Origin: Carposina sasakii | Taxonomy: Eukaryota > Arthropoda > Insecta > Lepidoptera > Carposinidae | Length of the DNA: 64,000 nt | Assembly: GCA_014607495.2 (NCBI GenBank) | Contig: CP053175.1 | Location: 8,506,770 to 8,570,769 of the forward strand | Direction of reading: 5' to 3' | Shown here: positions 10,250-20,644 of the stretch, piece by piece | Numbering within the stretch: position 1 is the first letter of the stretch | Layout of the letters: each line of letters starts with the position of its first letter | The notes under the pieces: generated by a model | What the model saw: the letters and a program-made list of their open reading frames with translations, nothing else | What the model was told of the DNA's origin: nothing | Databases searched by the model: none | Program-made: the position numbers and the translations under genes

Positions 10250-10555
10250 GTTGTTAGGTGATTTATTTGTAATTCAAAAATATCATACACGATTGGGGAA
10301 AAATAAATGCATTAACATAAAAAAAAATAGTTTAACTCAGAAAAGAAAAAAATATAGTTTAAAAGCACCTTAAAGTTTTAGACTTACCTACAAAAACCAC
10401 TAGACGAAATATTAGATCAACGCGGCCGCAAACAAAGAAACGCACTTCACGGTCACATACGCGGGCTGACTGTCCGCTCGCATCGCTGCTCGTTAGAGGC
10501 CCCCTCCCCTCGCCCTTCACACGAGGTGGCGTGATGCTATTTTATTTTATTTTTA
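10250..10555. other. 5-prime flank of Tigger 1; no gene
   Basis: Non-coding. Contains a GC-rich stretch (about 10421-10530) after an AT-rich one. It may include the upstream terminus of the Tigger element, but no matching inverted repeat was found near 5.2-5.35 kb. Confidence 0.35.
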
Positions 10556-10559
10556 TTTA

Positions 10560-11160
10560 TTTCGGAAAACAAACAGTGTACAAACTAAAAAAGTAACTAC
10601 ATATTAAAAAAACACAAAACCATTTAAATGTTATTTTATTTTATTTTACAATTTTCGGAAGACCAACAGCGATACAAAAAGAGTAAAGTAGAAGAGCTAG
10701 AACCATCGGGCCAATAACAGGTCTCCACAAATGGAAACAGAGCGAATACAATTCATGCATACAACAAAATACAGAAATTACACTTTGGCACAACTCACTG
10801 CCAGATTAAAATTAACATACCACGATTAAAATTAACATACCACGATTAACATTTAAGGAAAAAGTCACTGCTAAGATGACGCCTTACCTTGCCGCATCCG
10901 GTGTCAAATAGGTCAAGATCCATGCACCTAGAAAGTTTATTGAATGCACCACTCGCCCGTATCAGGAATGCATTCTGCCGGTACCTCGTTGAGACTAGAG
11001 GGATGGAAATTGGATTATTGTGGCGAAGGGACCTAGAAGGAACATTTAGACTTATCTGAGATAGTAACTCAGGGCAGGGTTTCCACATATATGCATCTAG
11101 GTAATTAGAAATAGAAGGAGGGGAAGGGGAACGGAAAGGAAATGGCGTAAAATGGGGAAT
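10560..11160 (-). mobile_element. LINE B copy 2, C-terminal end and 3-prime UTR
   Basis: The minus-strand frame 10846-11088 encodes the last 80 residues of a Jockey-like reverse transcriptase ORF (YRQNAFLIRASGAFNKLSR is the diagnostic stretch). The UTR toward 10560 is AT-rich and ends in TTTATTT-type tails at about 10625 and 10545, suggesting two adjacent tails. It is severely 5-prime truncated. Confidence 0.65.
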
Positions 11161-11584
11161 TTTAAAAAAGATAAATAACTATAAAATCTAAACAGTTGGG
11201 GCACCATTGAACCAGGACTTAGATATATCGTTCTTAAATTTTATCGCACTACAGCAAAACAAATCAAGAGTTGGAATGTCGGCCAGTTTGTTAACGCTCT
11301 CCGACGCTCGGATTAGGAATGCGTTATGTCTGTAATTTGTGAAGCTAGTATCGGCGGTAAAATATCTAGGGTGACGGACTGTCCGATAAGGGACCCTTAT
11401 GTTAATTTTAGACAGAAGTAGAGAAGAATCAATGTCACTGTGGACTAATTTAACAATATAACAGACATCAGCAATATTTCTTCTCACCTGCAGAGGAAGA
11501 ATATGTTGTCTGCGACACCTGGCCTCATAAGTGGAATCGTGACATCTACATTTGTATTGTAAGTACTTCAAAAATCTTCGTCGA
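11161..11584 (-). pseudogene. LINE B copy 1, C-terminal part of reverse transcriptase
   Basis: Frame 11188-11571 plus a few codons upstream (RRRFLKYLQYKCRC) encodes the C-terminus of a Jockey-like ORF2, ending with the same YRHNAFLIRAS pattern as its neighbour. The preceding part of the same protein (ending LESIQQ) lies 6.8 kb away at 18397 and beyond. The ORF was therefore split by insertion of the Mutator-like element. Confidence 0.75.
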
Positions 11585-12120
11585 TATGAAAACTTTTGTA
11601 ATACCTAGATTTGAATTTGTCGAAATATGTAAAAATACTACAAAAAATCCTAGGTTTATGTTTCAGGAGCTGTAAGACTAAAACCTCATGGCCGCGCCAT
11701 TGAAACGGTGAAAAAACACGTTATCGCCGATATCTCGCTGAAAAAGCATCGCAGAGGTCTGAAGTTTTTTGTAAAACCTAGATTTGAATTTGTCAAATAT
11801 TGTAATAATCCACAAAAAAATCACAGGTTAATATTTCAGGAACTGTAGTACGGTATCGCATAGAAATAAGTCGTGATTATCTATCGAAGAAAGTAAGTGT
11901 AAAGCGAGTTTTTTTTTGTAAACAACACCTATTAATATGTAGAACTACCGATACTAGGCAAAAAACATTTTTTTTTTCGGTTTTTATAACTTTCTATACG
12001 TCTTGAATATTTCGATAGGGTGACCATGACTTTTTGTTTACAGAAAACTTTCCACCTATCGTTTTAGAAATTATGTCTCAAGGATTCTAAATTAAATTAA
12101 AATGACACGGATAAGATAAA
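11585..12120. repeat. Left inverted arm of the Mutator-like element
   Basis: About 535 bases match, inverted, the inner part of the right arm (about 17480-18006) with few differences. It contains about two tandem units of 170-175 bp, each with words such as ATATCGGCGATAACGTG (or its complement) and GGCGCGGCCAT. The two outer units of the right arm are missing here, so this arm is about 390 bp shorter. Confidence 0.8.
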
Positions 12121-12125
12121 AAACA

Positions 12126-13065
12126 TATGTTTATTTCTTTTAAATCATATAAATCACAGATTATTTAATTATACCAAGACATTTATATTTCTTTCAAAGT
12201 CACAAATCACAGATTATTTACTTACACTAAAACATATATTTCTTTCAAAGTCACAAATCACAGATTATTTACTTACACTAAGATATATATTTGTTTTAAA
12301 GTCACAAATCAGAGATTATTTACTTACACTAAGATATATATTTGTTTTAAAGTCACAAATCAGAGATTATTTACTTACACTAAGATATATGTATATTTGT
12401 TTTAAAGTCACAAATCAGAGATTATTTACTTACACTAAGATATATATTTGTTTTAAAGTCACAAATCAGAGATTATTTACTTACACTAAGATATATATTT
12501 GTTTTAAAGTCACAGATCAGAGATTATTTACTTACACTAAGATATATATTTGTTTTAAAGTCACAAATCAGAGATTATTTACTTACACTAAGATATATAT
12601 TTGTTTTAAAGTCACAAATCAGAGATTATTTACTTACACTAAGATATATATTTTTTTAAAGAAATCACAAATCAGAGATTATTTACTTACACTAAGATAT
12701 ATATTTGTTTTAAAGTCACAAATCACAGATTATTTACTTACACTAAGATATATATATTTGTTTTAAAGTCACAAATCAGAGATTATTTACTTACACTAAG
12801 ATATATATTTGTTTTAAAGTCACAAATCAGAGATTATTTACTTACACTAAGATATATATTTGTTTTAAAGTCACAAATCAGAGATTATTTACTTACACTA
12901 AGATATATATTTGTTTTAAAGTCACAAATCAGAGATTATTTACTTACACTAAGATATATATTTGTTTTAAAGTCACAAATCAGAGATTATTTAGTTACAC
13001 TACGATATATATTTCTTTCAGTCACAAATCACAGATTAGTTACTTACACTAAGATATATTTTTTT
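12126..13065. repeat. Minisatellite, 51-bp unit, about 18 copies
   Basis: The AT-rich unit starts AGATATATATTTGTTTTAAA and ends TTTACTTACACTA. Central copies repeat exactly every 51 bases, with an occasional 50-54-bp variant. Outer copies differ in common ways (CACAGATT instead of CAGAGATT; TTTCTTTCAAAG instead of TTTGTTTTAAAG). Because 51 is divisible by three, a chance plus-strand frame reads through many copies; it is not a gene. Confidence 0.95.
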
Positions 13066-13270
13066 ATTCATACGACCTGCCAAGGACTTTCTGGAACATT
13101 TGTCGAAATCTTGCAAAAAAAAATGACATTTCAAACCACAACTATAAAATGAGGTATCAATATTATGAGGTGCCAATATTTTTGAGATTTCGACCGGTTC
13201 CTTGGGTCATGAATAAAACTGGTTGCCTATAGAAGCTGTATAGTTTTAAAATACCCTGTTTTTTATTATC

Positions 13271-16200
13271 TTATTCATCATCTATTAGACCATATGTTAA
13301 ATTATGTATTGTCAGAGGTTGTTCAGAACTTGCGTGCGTTCCGGTTTTATTATCGTCGTAACAAATCATTCTGGAATTATTTACTAAGCAATGACACTTG
13401 TAATGACCAATTAGACCTACAACCGGGGGGACATATTCCACAGCACCTATCAGTCCATATTTTTTTTGCCTTATTTCGATGTAATGAGGTATTTCTTCGA
13501 GCTTAATTTTGTCTGTGCCATTGAGATCAAATAAAATAATATTACTAAATTCGTACGTAAATCTCTGGGTTTCGTTATTGCATTTTAAACAGATTTTTAA
13601 ATTGAAGTCATCAATAATGATGGCATCTTCTAGTCCTCCGATTACGAATAAATTTATGATTTCCATATTGATTGATAAAAACACTATGGTTCTTTTTGAG
13701 TGGTTGGCGCATGTTTCGATTAAACATTCTTTAGTTACATTGGCACTGTACAAATACTCTAAAAGTATGTGTTCAAATATAAAAGCCATATTACTATCGC
13801 ATCCATATGTATTGTTTTCGATTTTGTAATATTGAGTAATGATTTCCTCTCTTAGTTTATAAGCATTATTTAAATTTAACGATTCTGCTAATATTTTTAT
13901 AAATCCGCGGATTAATTTGTTTGTGCATGTATTAAATATTTGTTTAATGTGAACGTTTTGTTGATATGCGAATGCTAACAAAAAGAAAACTGAATCAAAC
14001 GCACACGTGTTAGTAAAGTTCATACTTTTATTGATAGAATTTACTAAATTCCCATTTCGCAAAAACAATACTGAGATATTCTTCGCAGAATATCCCTCTC
14101 CCCCCCAGTTTTCAGTATACGAAGGCTTTTCTGTAAATATGGAATCAGAAGAAAATGATTGTTTTTTGTTCATTTTCATTTTCTTACACTGCTTTTTTTT
14201 TTTTTTTATTAACTTCCTTTTTCGGCCCTTGTTTGTTTGCTTTTTTGTATTTGCTAGAGTTATGTTAAGATTTGTCGAAGCTATTTTTGTCTCTCCTAAT
14301 ATAAAATTGTAGTGAAATTTTATAAATTCATCCACGTTGTATTTATGTAGGCGTGTTTCAAATAATAAGTGTTTTAAGGTTTTGAAATAACTTTCAACAG
14401 CTGAAGATGTTGGTGACTTATTTTCTGATTTGTAAAAAGGACACATGACATTGCTCCATAGAGGCAGTTTGATCATTAACCTTTTAAGAGTTGATACTAG
14501 ATTGGGTAAGTAATAGTCATTTGGTTTTTCTGTTTTGTTCTTTGTTTGATCCAACATTTTTTCTTTATTTACAAGTTCATCAAACCAATCTAAAATTTTG
14601 TCATCGTCAGTTATTATAACATAATCATCAGAGAAATATTTTTTGTCGTTTTCTTCAACTGGGTCTTCTATCTTGACCAACAAAGATTTGAGGTATTTCA
14701 TAGAAATTTTACAAGTCTCATTGTTTGTGAATTCATATTTGAAAGTACAAATTTTTATAATATTACAAAGCACATTTTTTATTATTTCAAAGTTTTCGCA
14801 CTCTTTTATAAATAAAATACTGCGAATGTAAAACATTTTAATATTTATATCAACGTTATCAAAGCATCGCAAGTTGTATACGTTTTTAACAAAATGACTT
14901 GTGTCTAATCTTAGGAATACTTGAGGCAAATTGTTACTTTTACTCATTAAAACTAGAAAAGATTGTCGTAGATAGTCTCGGACTGTTTGAAAATTAGTAA
15001 AAGTCTGAACGTTTGCTGCTATTAACGCTGAAGAGTCGTCAGTTACAATCTCGTGAGGAGCAGTACGTACTTCGTTGTGCCATCTTTTCAACCATGACAA
15101 TATAGAATCCGTTGTGTGGTTATCCGTAATCAATTGGAAAATTGCTGTAGACTTAATAGTTGAAGACGTTAACATAGCAACATAGAGGAACATCCGTTTT
15201 GTTAGCAATGATCCATCTGGGAGTTTGATCGTTCGGAAGAATGATCCAGTTGCATCTATAGTCATTGTGACATAAGGAATTTTCTCCATATACGCCTTGT
15301 AGTATTGAATTTGTTGCTCACACCAATAGCACAGATGGAAGCTCGGTAACAAGGTGAACTCGCGAACGAAATTTTGGTATGTTGCCATTATCGACATCAT
15401 GAGAATGCTCATGATTGGATCAGAGTGCAACCGATCACTTTGCCTTTTCTCGTGTTTCACTTTCCTCAAAGCTTCCATCGTTGGTAGCACTGGACAGTTT
15501 ACAGTATCATCATCTTTAATGACTACGGAAGCAATTTCTTTGTGAACAACTGTTGCGGGTTTATATTGCAATTTTTTCGCTAGTTTTCGTCTTTTGTATG
15601 GAGTGAGCTTCGTCTTCTTGTTTGGATTGTGTGGCATTCTACTATTATTAGTATTAAATAGAGTGCAGGTCACTGCCACTATTTTATCTGTTGCTGCCTT
15701 GCTCGTTATTTCTGAGACGCAACTACATTGTGAGCACACTCCTTTAATCAGAACATTGTTGTCTTTGTCGACCCGCTTAGTTTTAAAAACCCATGTGCAT
15801 GGAAGTCTTGTAGATTCCCACAGTTTCTCTCGTAGTAAGCAGGCCCATTTGTACTTTGGCAGTGTATTGTACTTTTTATGTGTTGAGGTAGTATTAGGAT
15901 CACGCCTGGCGTAATTAACGGAGACGGGTTCCACTTTCTTCCAGTCATATAAATCCAGTAAAAAAGTGAACTCTTTAACAGTTTCAACTTCTTTTGAGGT
16001 ACATTTCACAGGTGAAGAAACTGTGCTTTGGCACGAAGGAGAAGTTGAGGTGCTTTGTGTGAGTGAACTTTCTTCATCATATCGTTGGCCAAAAATCGTC
16101 TTGAAATTTCTCTTCAGTCTCATGAACAACGAATACGGTGTTATTTCATTGTTCAGTTCTTGAGCAATAGTTATAAATATAGGATTATTGTATGATATTT

Positions 16201-16285
16201 TTTCATTTCTGCAAGTAGCTGCATACTTAAGAAACTTGTTATTCAGCTGCACCGCATCAATTTTCGGTTTTCTACCTCTGACCAT
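13271..16285 (-). CDS. Mutator-like transposase fused to a ubiquitin-peptidase-like domain
   Basis: A 1004-residue uninterrupted protein. N-terminus: short basic start (MVRGRKPKID). About 140-210: cysteine-containing module (C163, C184, C187, C189, C207) of possible WRKY/GCM1 or FLYWCH zinc-finger type. About 330-670: likely DDE nuclease, with D344 (MTIDATGSFF), D416-D417 (IVTDDSSAL), a conserved-looking RLDTSHFVKN at 459-468, and E631 (SSAVESYFKTLK), the typical last motif of Mutator transposases. About 685-710: very basic linker. About 735-1004: a cysteine-peptidase-like domain with NTCAFDS (C761) and GHYKCHCLVNN (H961) followed by CYDD (D977-D978), the order seen in USP-type deubiquitinases. 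Such a fusion is unusual. Function is inferred from motifs only. Confidence 0.75.
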   Translation of the reverse strand: MVRGRKPKIDAVQLNNKFLKYAATCRNEKISYNNPIFITIAQELNNEITPYSLFMRLKRNFKTIFGQRYDEESSLTQSTSTSPSCQSTVSSPVKCTSKEVETVKEFTFLLDLYDWKKVEPVSVNYARRDPNTTSTHKKYNTLPKYKWACLLREKLWESTRLPCTWVFKTKRVDKDNNVLIKGVCSQCSCVSEITSKAATDKIVAVTCTLFNTNNSRMPHNPNKKTKLTPYKRRKLAKKLQYKPATVVHKEIASVVIKDDDTVNCPVLPTMEALRKVKHEKRQSDRLHSDPIMSILMMSIMATYQNFVREFTLLPSFHLCYWCEQQIQYYKAYMEKIPYVTMTIDATGSFFRTIKLPDGSLLTKRMFLYVAMLTSSTIKSTAIFQLITDNHTTDSILSWLKRWHNEVRTAPHEIVTDDSSALIAANVQTFTNFQTVRDYLRQSFLVLMSKSNNLPQVFLRLDTSHFVKNVYNLRCFDNVDINIKMFYIRSILFIKECENFEIIKNVLCNIIKICTFKYEFTNNETCKISMKYLKSLLVKIEDPVEENDKKYFSDDYVIITDDDKILDWFDELVNKEKMLDQTKNKTEKPNDYYLPNLVSTLKRLMIKLPLWSNVMCPFYKSENKSPTSSAVESYFKTLKHLLFETRLHKYNVDEFIKFHYNFILGETKIASTNLNITLANTKKQTNKGRKRKLIKKKKKQCKKMKMNKKQSFSSDSIFTEKPSYTENWGGEGYSAKNISVLFLRNGNLVNSINKSMNFTNTCAFDSVFFLLAFAYQQNVHIKQIFNTCTNKLIRGFIKILAESLNLNNAYKLREEIITQYYKIENNTYGCDSNMAFIFEHILLEYLYSANVTKECLIETCANHSKRTIVFLSINMEIINLFVIGGLEDAIIIDDFNLKICLKCNNETQRFTYEFSNIILFDLNGTDKIKLEEIPHYIEIRQKKYGLIGAVEYVPPVVGLIGHYKCHCLVNNSRMICYDDNKTGTHASSEQPLTIHNLTYGLIDDE

Positions 16286-17479
16286 GTTTCTGTAATTATA
16301 ATAATAATATTGACCAACTTCTCTACTTCTAAATCTTTTGTTCTATACATATTTGTTTGACCGCCTGAGAACGATTATCCAACAATCACGTAGGTAATAA
16401 AATTATTTATTGTTTTACGGGTTTCAAAGACCTGGCGGCTGCCGTGCTGATAAAAAGAACAAAGAACAAACATAATGCTACTCTTTAAGGACACAGTGCC
16501 TCGGCAGCGCCGAAACTACGGTTTGTCATTAATGGATTTTCAGCTTTATGCTCTAGAGAATAAAGTTGAAAATCCATTGGGGACCAAACTAGTATCGGCG
16601 ACGAGCTTGTCGTAGTCTTTTAGAGAATAGCATAGCAGAATTCACTGAACTAAACAAAATAACGCTTAGGTAACCATTGCTCGCAGACTATCTACCTACG
16701 CCCCGCTCAGTAAACAAACAAAAAATACTTATTTTTAAATATTTTAACCATGTATTCTACAAAACTAAGCCTCAGTAATATCTTTGTTTGTTAGAGAGGA
16801 TTTTTGGTGCCAAAGAGTCTATGTTTTTTTTAAACAGTAGCACTTTTTCCAGACTTACCTAGCAAATACACAATTTAGACACCTTTCCGCATTAAAATAT
16901 CATCACGATAGAGCGACCAGTATTGAAATAGGTACCTAAGTACACAGTATTAACTGGTAAGAGAAGACAGTAATTAGCATGATTTACTTACCTTGATAAG
17001 AAGTATTAATTTGAAATCGTAAGGCTTACACCTTACGCTTTCGAAGTTGTAACAGCAGAACGTAGTTTTCCAAAGATAACTAATGTCCGAAACAGTGCAC
17101 AAATCAAAGTCCGAGGAAATGTCAAAATTTTAAACACCAACGAGCAATCCGTGCGAATTAACTGAAAGTAAAACGACGACTGATTAACAAAAAAGCCTTT
17201 AGAGTTTGGCGGGAAGACGGGGGGGGGGGAGGCCGGGTTAGACAGCCGGCCTTCGTCTCCCACGCTGCACCCGCGTTCCGTTCGCTCCTGTGTACTGTAG
17301 TGTGTGTGGCCTTATGGTTAATTCCTTCAGGGCAATTCAATGTCGTGTTCAATTCAATGTTGGAATGCATGAGTTAATTACACGTTATTCCTGACATAAT
17401 ACTGTTAATTTTATTTCTGGCAGAATTTAGTTTTAGTACACAATTATTCATCAATTAATGCTATCTTACAGCTTATCTT
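16286..17479. other. 5-prime non-coding region of the Mutator-like element
   Basis: About 1.2 kb between the gene start and the right arm. No credible frame. It includes a run of G at 17220-17230 next to a GC-rich stretch. It probably holds the promoter and 5-prime leader of the 1004-aa gene, but no specific site can be named. Confidence 0.4.
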
Positions 17480-18395
17480 ATTTTTCGTTTCATTTTAATT
17501 TAAGTTAGAATCCTTGAGACATAATTTCTAAAACGATAGGTGGAAAGTTTTCTGTAAACAAAAAGTCATGGTCACCCTATTGAAATATTCAAGACGTATA
17601 GAAAGTTATAAAAACCGAAAAAAAAAGTTTTTTTGCCTAGTATCGGTAGTTCTACATATTAATAGGTGTTGTTTACAAAAAAAAAACTCGCTTTACACTT
17701 ACTTTCTTTGATAGATAATCACGACTTATTTCTACGCGATACCGTACTACAGTTCCTGAAATATTAACCTGTGATTTTTTTGTGGATTATTACAAATATT
17801 TGACAAATTCAAATCTAGGTTTTACAAAAACTTCAGACCTCTGCGATGCTTTTTCAGCGAGATATCGGCGATAACGTGTTTTTTCACCGTTTCAATGGCG
17901 CGGCCATGAGGTTTTAGTCTTACAGCTCCTGAAACATAAACCTAGGATTTTTTGTAGTATTTTTACATATTTCGACAAATTCAAATCTAGGTATTACAAA
18001 AGTTTTCATACCTCTGCGATGCTTTTTCAGCGAGATATCGGCGATAACGTGTTTTTCACCGTTTCAATGGCGCGGCCATGGAGTTTTAGTCTTATAGCTC
18101 CTAAAATATAAACCTAGGATTTTTTTCTATATTTTTACAATTTTTTTACAAATTGAATCTGTTATTGACCTAAATTGCAGGTCTCTGCAACGCTTAGTTT
18201 TAAAGATCTCCGTGGCCGCGCGGTTCTCCGCGTTTCAATGGCGCGGCCACGGTTAAACCCTTATAACTTTTTAACCCTAACTTTGACAAATTTATGGTTT
18301 TGGGAATCAATTTCTACAAATTTTTACAAAACCATGGCATGGTTTTTTTTTTTAAATTTCGCCGTGGCCGCGCGGTCGAAACGGACACTGTTGAA
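17480..18395. repeat. Right inverted arm of the Mutator-like element
   Basis: Four diverging tandem units of about 170-185 bp: about 17700-17835, 17836-18008, 18009-18179 and 18180-18395. Shared words are CTCTGCGATGC, GAGATATCGGCGATAACGTG, TTTCAATGGCGCGGCCA and CTCCTGAAA. Similarity falls toward the outer end. The inner 530 bp pair with the left arm; the outer 390 bp have no partner. Confidence 0.8.
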
Positions 18396-18396
18396 T

Positions 18397-19268
18397 CGAC
18401 TCGAGTCTATCTATGTAGATGTCATACATCGGATTCCATACCTGACTACAATACTCGAGGATACTACGTACAAATGAACAGTAAACCTTTATTACCTTTA
18501 CGTTCGAAAACTGAGAACAAGATCTAAAAACAAAACCCAACATCTTATTAGCCTTTTTTATTATATATTCAATATGGCAATCATATAGCAACTTTGAGTC
18601 GTGGATAATCCCAAGATCACAAATTTGCAGAACTTGCTGTAACGTTTGGTTTAGCAGAATATAGTCGAAATGAATGGGGACTAATTTACGCGTAAACGTA
18701 ACAGAGTAGCATTTATTAACATTTAGATCTAAACGATTTCGACCACAATATTTTTCAAATTCAATCTAGTCTATCTGCAGCAGGCGACAATCGTCTATGC
18801 TACTTATATTTTTGTAGATCTTCATGTCGTCTGCATAAAGAAGAAACTCGGAGTGTTTAAAGCAAGTACGTATGTCATTAACGAAAATGTTGAATAATAA
18901 AGGTCCAAGCAAAGATCCCTGCGGGACGCCTGATGGTATGCTATGCCATACAGAACTAAAACCATTAATGACAACAGCCTGGGACCGCTTCTCTATGTAA
19001 GAGCTGAACCATCGGTACAAACTGCCATGGATACCGGCAAGCATGAGTTTCTCAAGCAGTATTCCATGGTAATTCGGTCGAACGCTTTGCTGTAATCAGT
19101 AAAGACTGCATCGACTTGGCCTCCAGAATCCATGCCCTCAGTCACATAATCCGTAAAGGTTATCAAGTTCGAGGTTGTGAATCTTTTTCTCAGAAAACCG
19201 TGCTGTTGAGGTATTAATACGGTACTAACACTCTCATAAACCTGCGCATAGACAATTTTTTCCATGTA
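18397..19268 (-). pseudogene. LINE B copy 1, 5-prime part: reverse transcriptase fragment
   Basis: Jockey-like reverse transcriptase on the minus strand. Visible pieces: VFTDYSKAFDRI (motif A), GVPQGSLLGPLLFN (motif B), LLYADDMKIYK (YxDD), then the thumb region ending in IDRLESIQQ. The motif A piece (18993-19265) and the YADD piece (18766-19044) are in different frames, so there is at least one frameshift near 19050, and another break before 18591. It is 5-prime truncated near 19268. The C-terminal part lies at 11161-11584. Confidence 0.8.
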
Positions 19269-19299
19269 CTATTTTAACAGAGCTAGAGAGGTGAGCGCC

Positions 19300-19347
19300 A
19301 TTCCCCCTTCTTAGTAAGAAGGGGGAATGGGTAAGAAGTTCTTACCC
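19300..19347. repeat. Two adjacent perfect palindromes
   Basis: 19300-19328 is a perfect inverted repeat with 14-base arms (ATTCCCCCTTCTTA) around one base. 19329-19347 is a second one with 9-base arms (GGGTAAGAA) around one base. They share the word GTAAGAAG. They lie at the junction between LINE B and a GC-rich segment (about 19348-19435), next to the broken end of a Tigger fragment. Confidence 0.85.
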
Positions 19348-19435
19348 TACTTGTACGTTGGCCGGCTCCGCTGTGGCGCTCCGCTCGTGGTCCTCCTCGC
19401 CGCCGGCGGCTGCTTCGCGCTGTAGGGGCGGCAAA

Positions 19436-20340
19436 AACTATTAGAATACCATTCTTGAAAAATTTCCCGTGTAACCCACGCCTTTCTGTTTGATCGCCAC
19501 ACAACTGGTAGACTTGTCTTGTCTGTGCCTCGCATTGCACGGGGTGTTTCTGAATGGTACACTAGTAAAGGTTTCAGTTTGAAATCACCAGTGGCATTAC
19601 GAGTACCACCCAGCAGAAGTGTTAGTCGATCTTTCGCAGCTTTGAAACCACTGGCTTGACGTTCTTCCTTAGAAATGAATGTTCGAGATGGCATTTTTTT
19701 CCAGTAAAGTGCGGTCTCATCAACATTGAAGATGAGACAAGCAGGAATTTTCTCTCGTCTAACGAACTTGTCTGGAAACTCAGCTGCAGCTTGAATGTCC
19801 GCGCTGGCCGCCTCACCTGTTATGTGGATATTGTGAAGATTAGAACGCTGCTTGAACCGATGGAACCAGCCTCTGCTGGCAGCAAAAGTCGGAGTGGCAC
19901 TCCCTTCTCCTTCTTTTGTTTTCAGTATTTCATACAAAGATTTTGCTTTTGTGCATATGAGATCTTGACTTAGTGGTGTGTTCTTTTTATTCAAATCTTC
20001 GATCCAGACTGACAGTAATTTCTTTCTTCTTTCTTTATTCTTTTTTTTTTTAATTTCTTTTTTCTTCTCATTCTAATTTCTTTATTCTTTCTAAGATAGA
20101 TGATCTCGAACGAGAAAGTTTTGTTGCACTAATAGGTGTTGAACTTTCGCTGGAGATTTTAATTTTTCCCCGATTTTTATAAATCGTTCTCACAGTCGAT
20201 TCTGAGAGTCCAAAATCTCTCCCAACAATTGTTGCTTTGCCTCCATTTTCCATTCTTCTTAACACTTTCATCTTCAATTCCCAAGTGACGCTTTTACGCT
20301 CTTTTTTCTTTACAGGCGGAATTTTTAACGTAGGGTTAAA
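19436..20340 (-). pseudogene. TIGD1-like Tigger transposase, truncated
   Basis: The N-terminal piece (20068-20277 and a few codons before) has a CENP-B-type helix-turn-helix (MKVLRRMENGGKATIVGRDFGLSESTVRTIY). The next piece (19436-19994) has the second DNA-binding helix region (GWFHRFKQRSN) and the start of the DDE_1 domain with its first aspartate in FNVDETALYWKK. The two are in different frames around a T-rich stretch at 20020-20060. The C-terminal third is lost at about 19436, where the sequence becomes GC-rich and unrelated. It resembles human TIGD1 and Tigger1 in motif order. Confidence 0.8.
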
Positions 20341-20559
20341 TTATGTATGTATCTCCAATAAATGTTAAAACAAAACTGCCAGGCGACCGAACTAACATTA
20401 CGGAACAAATGAACACACGAAACGAACGAGGAAATCCCCATAGAACAAAAGTCGAAGGACAGGGAATTCTTCAAAGAGAATATTCAGAGAAAGCGGGGAT
20501 CCCGCGACCATAGAGAAGTTAATGACTACATTATGTTTATACGCACTCTTTTGCGTAAT

Positions 20560-20644
20560 GCGAGGCATTTGAGCGCGAAATTTGAAATTCGCGTTATAGT
20601 GAAACCGCGCGTAACGGGGTCGCGCTAAGCGGGGTATTACTGTA
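20560..20644 (-). repeat. Terminal sequence of the TIGD1-like Tigger element
   Basis: Read on the minus strand the element begins CAGTAATACCCCGCTTAGCG at 20642, next to a TA (20643-20644). This fits the CAG...TACC start and TA duplication of Tigger elements. The opposite end is missing. Confidence 0.65.

Larger units (their letters stand above)
11585..18395 (-). mobile_element. Mutator-like element with long, tandem-unit inverted arms
   Basis: A 6.8-kb insertion in LINE B copy 1. Both sides carry long inverted arms (left 11585-12120, right about 17480-18395) around a minisatellite and one large gene on the minus strand. The LINE reading frame on both sides shows where the element begins and ends. 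A possible target duplication is only GTCGA (11580-11584 and about 18375-18379), which would keep the LINE frame but is too short to be sure. Arms made of repeated units recall Foldback-type transposons; the protein is of Mutator type. Confidence 0.75.

Noticed and set aside
12389..12766. 125-residue plus-strand frame with repeated peptide
   Set aside because: It is the 51-bp minisatellite read in one of its three frames (17 codons per unit); no start context and no similarity.
14007..14312. 101-residue plus-strand frame rich in Phe
   Set aside because: Antisense of the basic linker of the 1004-residue protein.
18175..18527. Plus-strand frames within the right arm of the Mutator-like element
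   Set aside because: They run through tandem arm units into antisense LINE sequence; no protein-like content.
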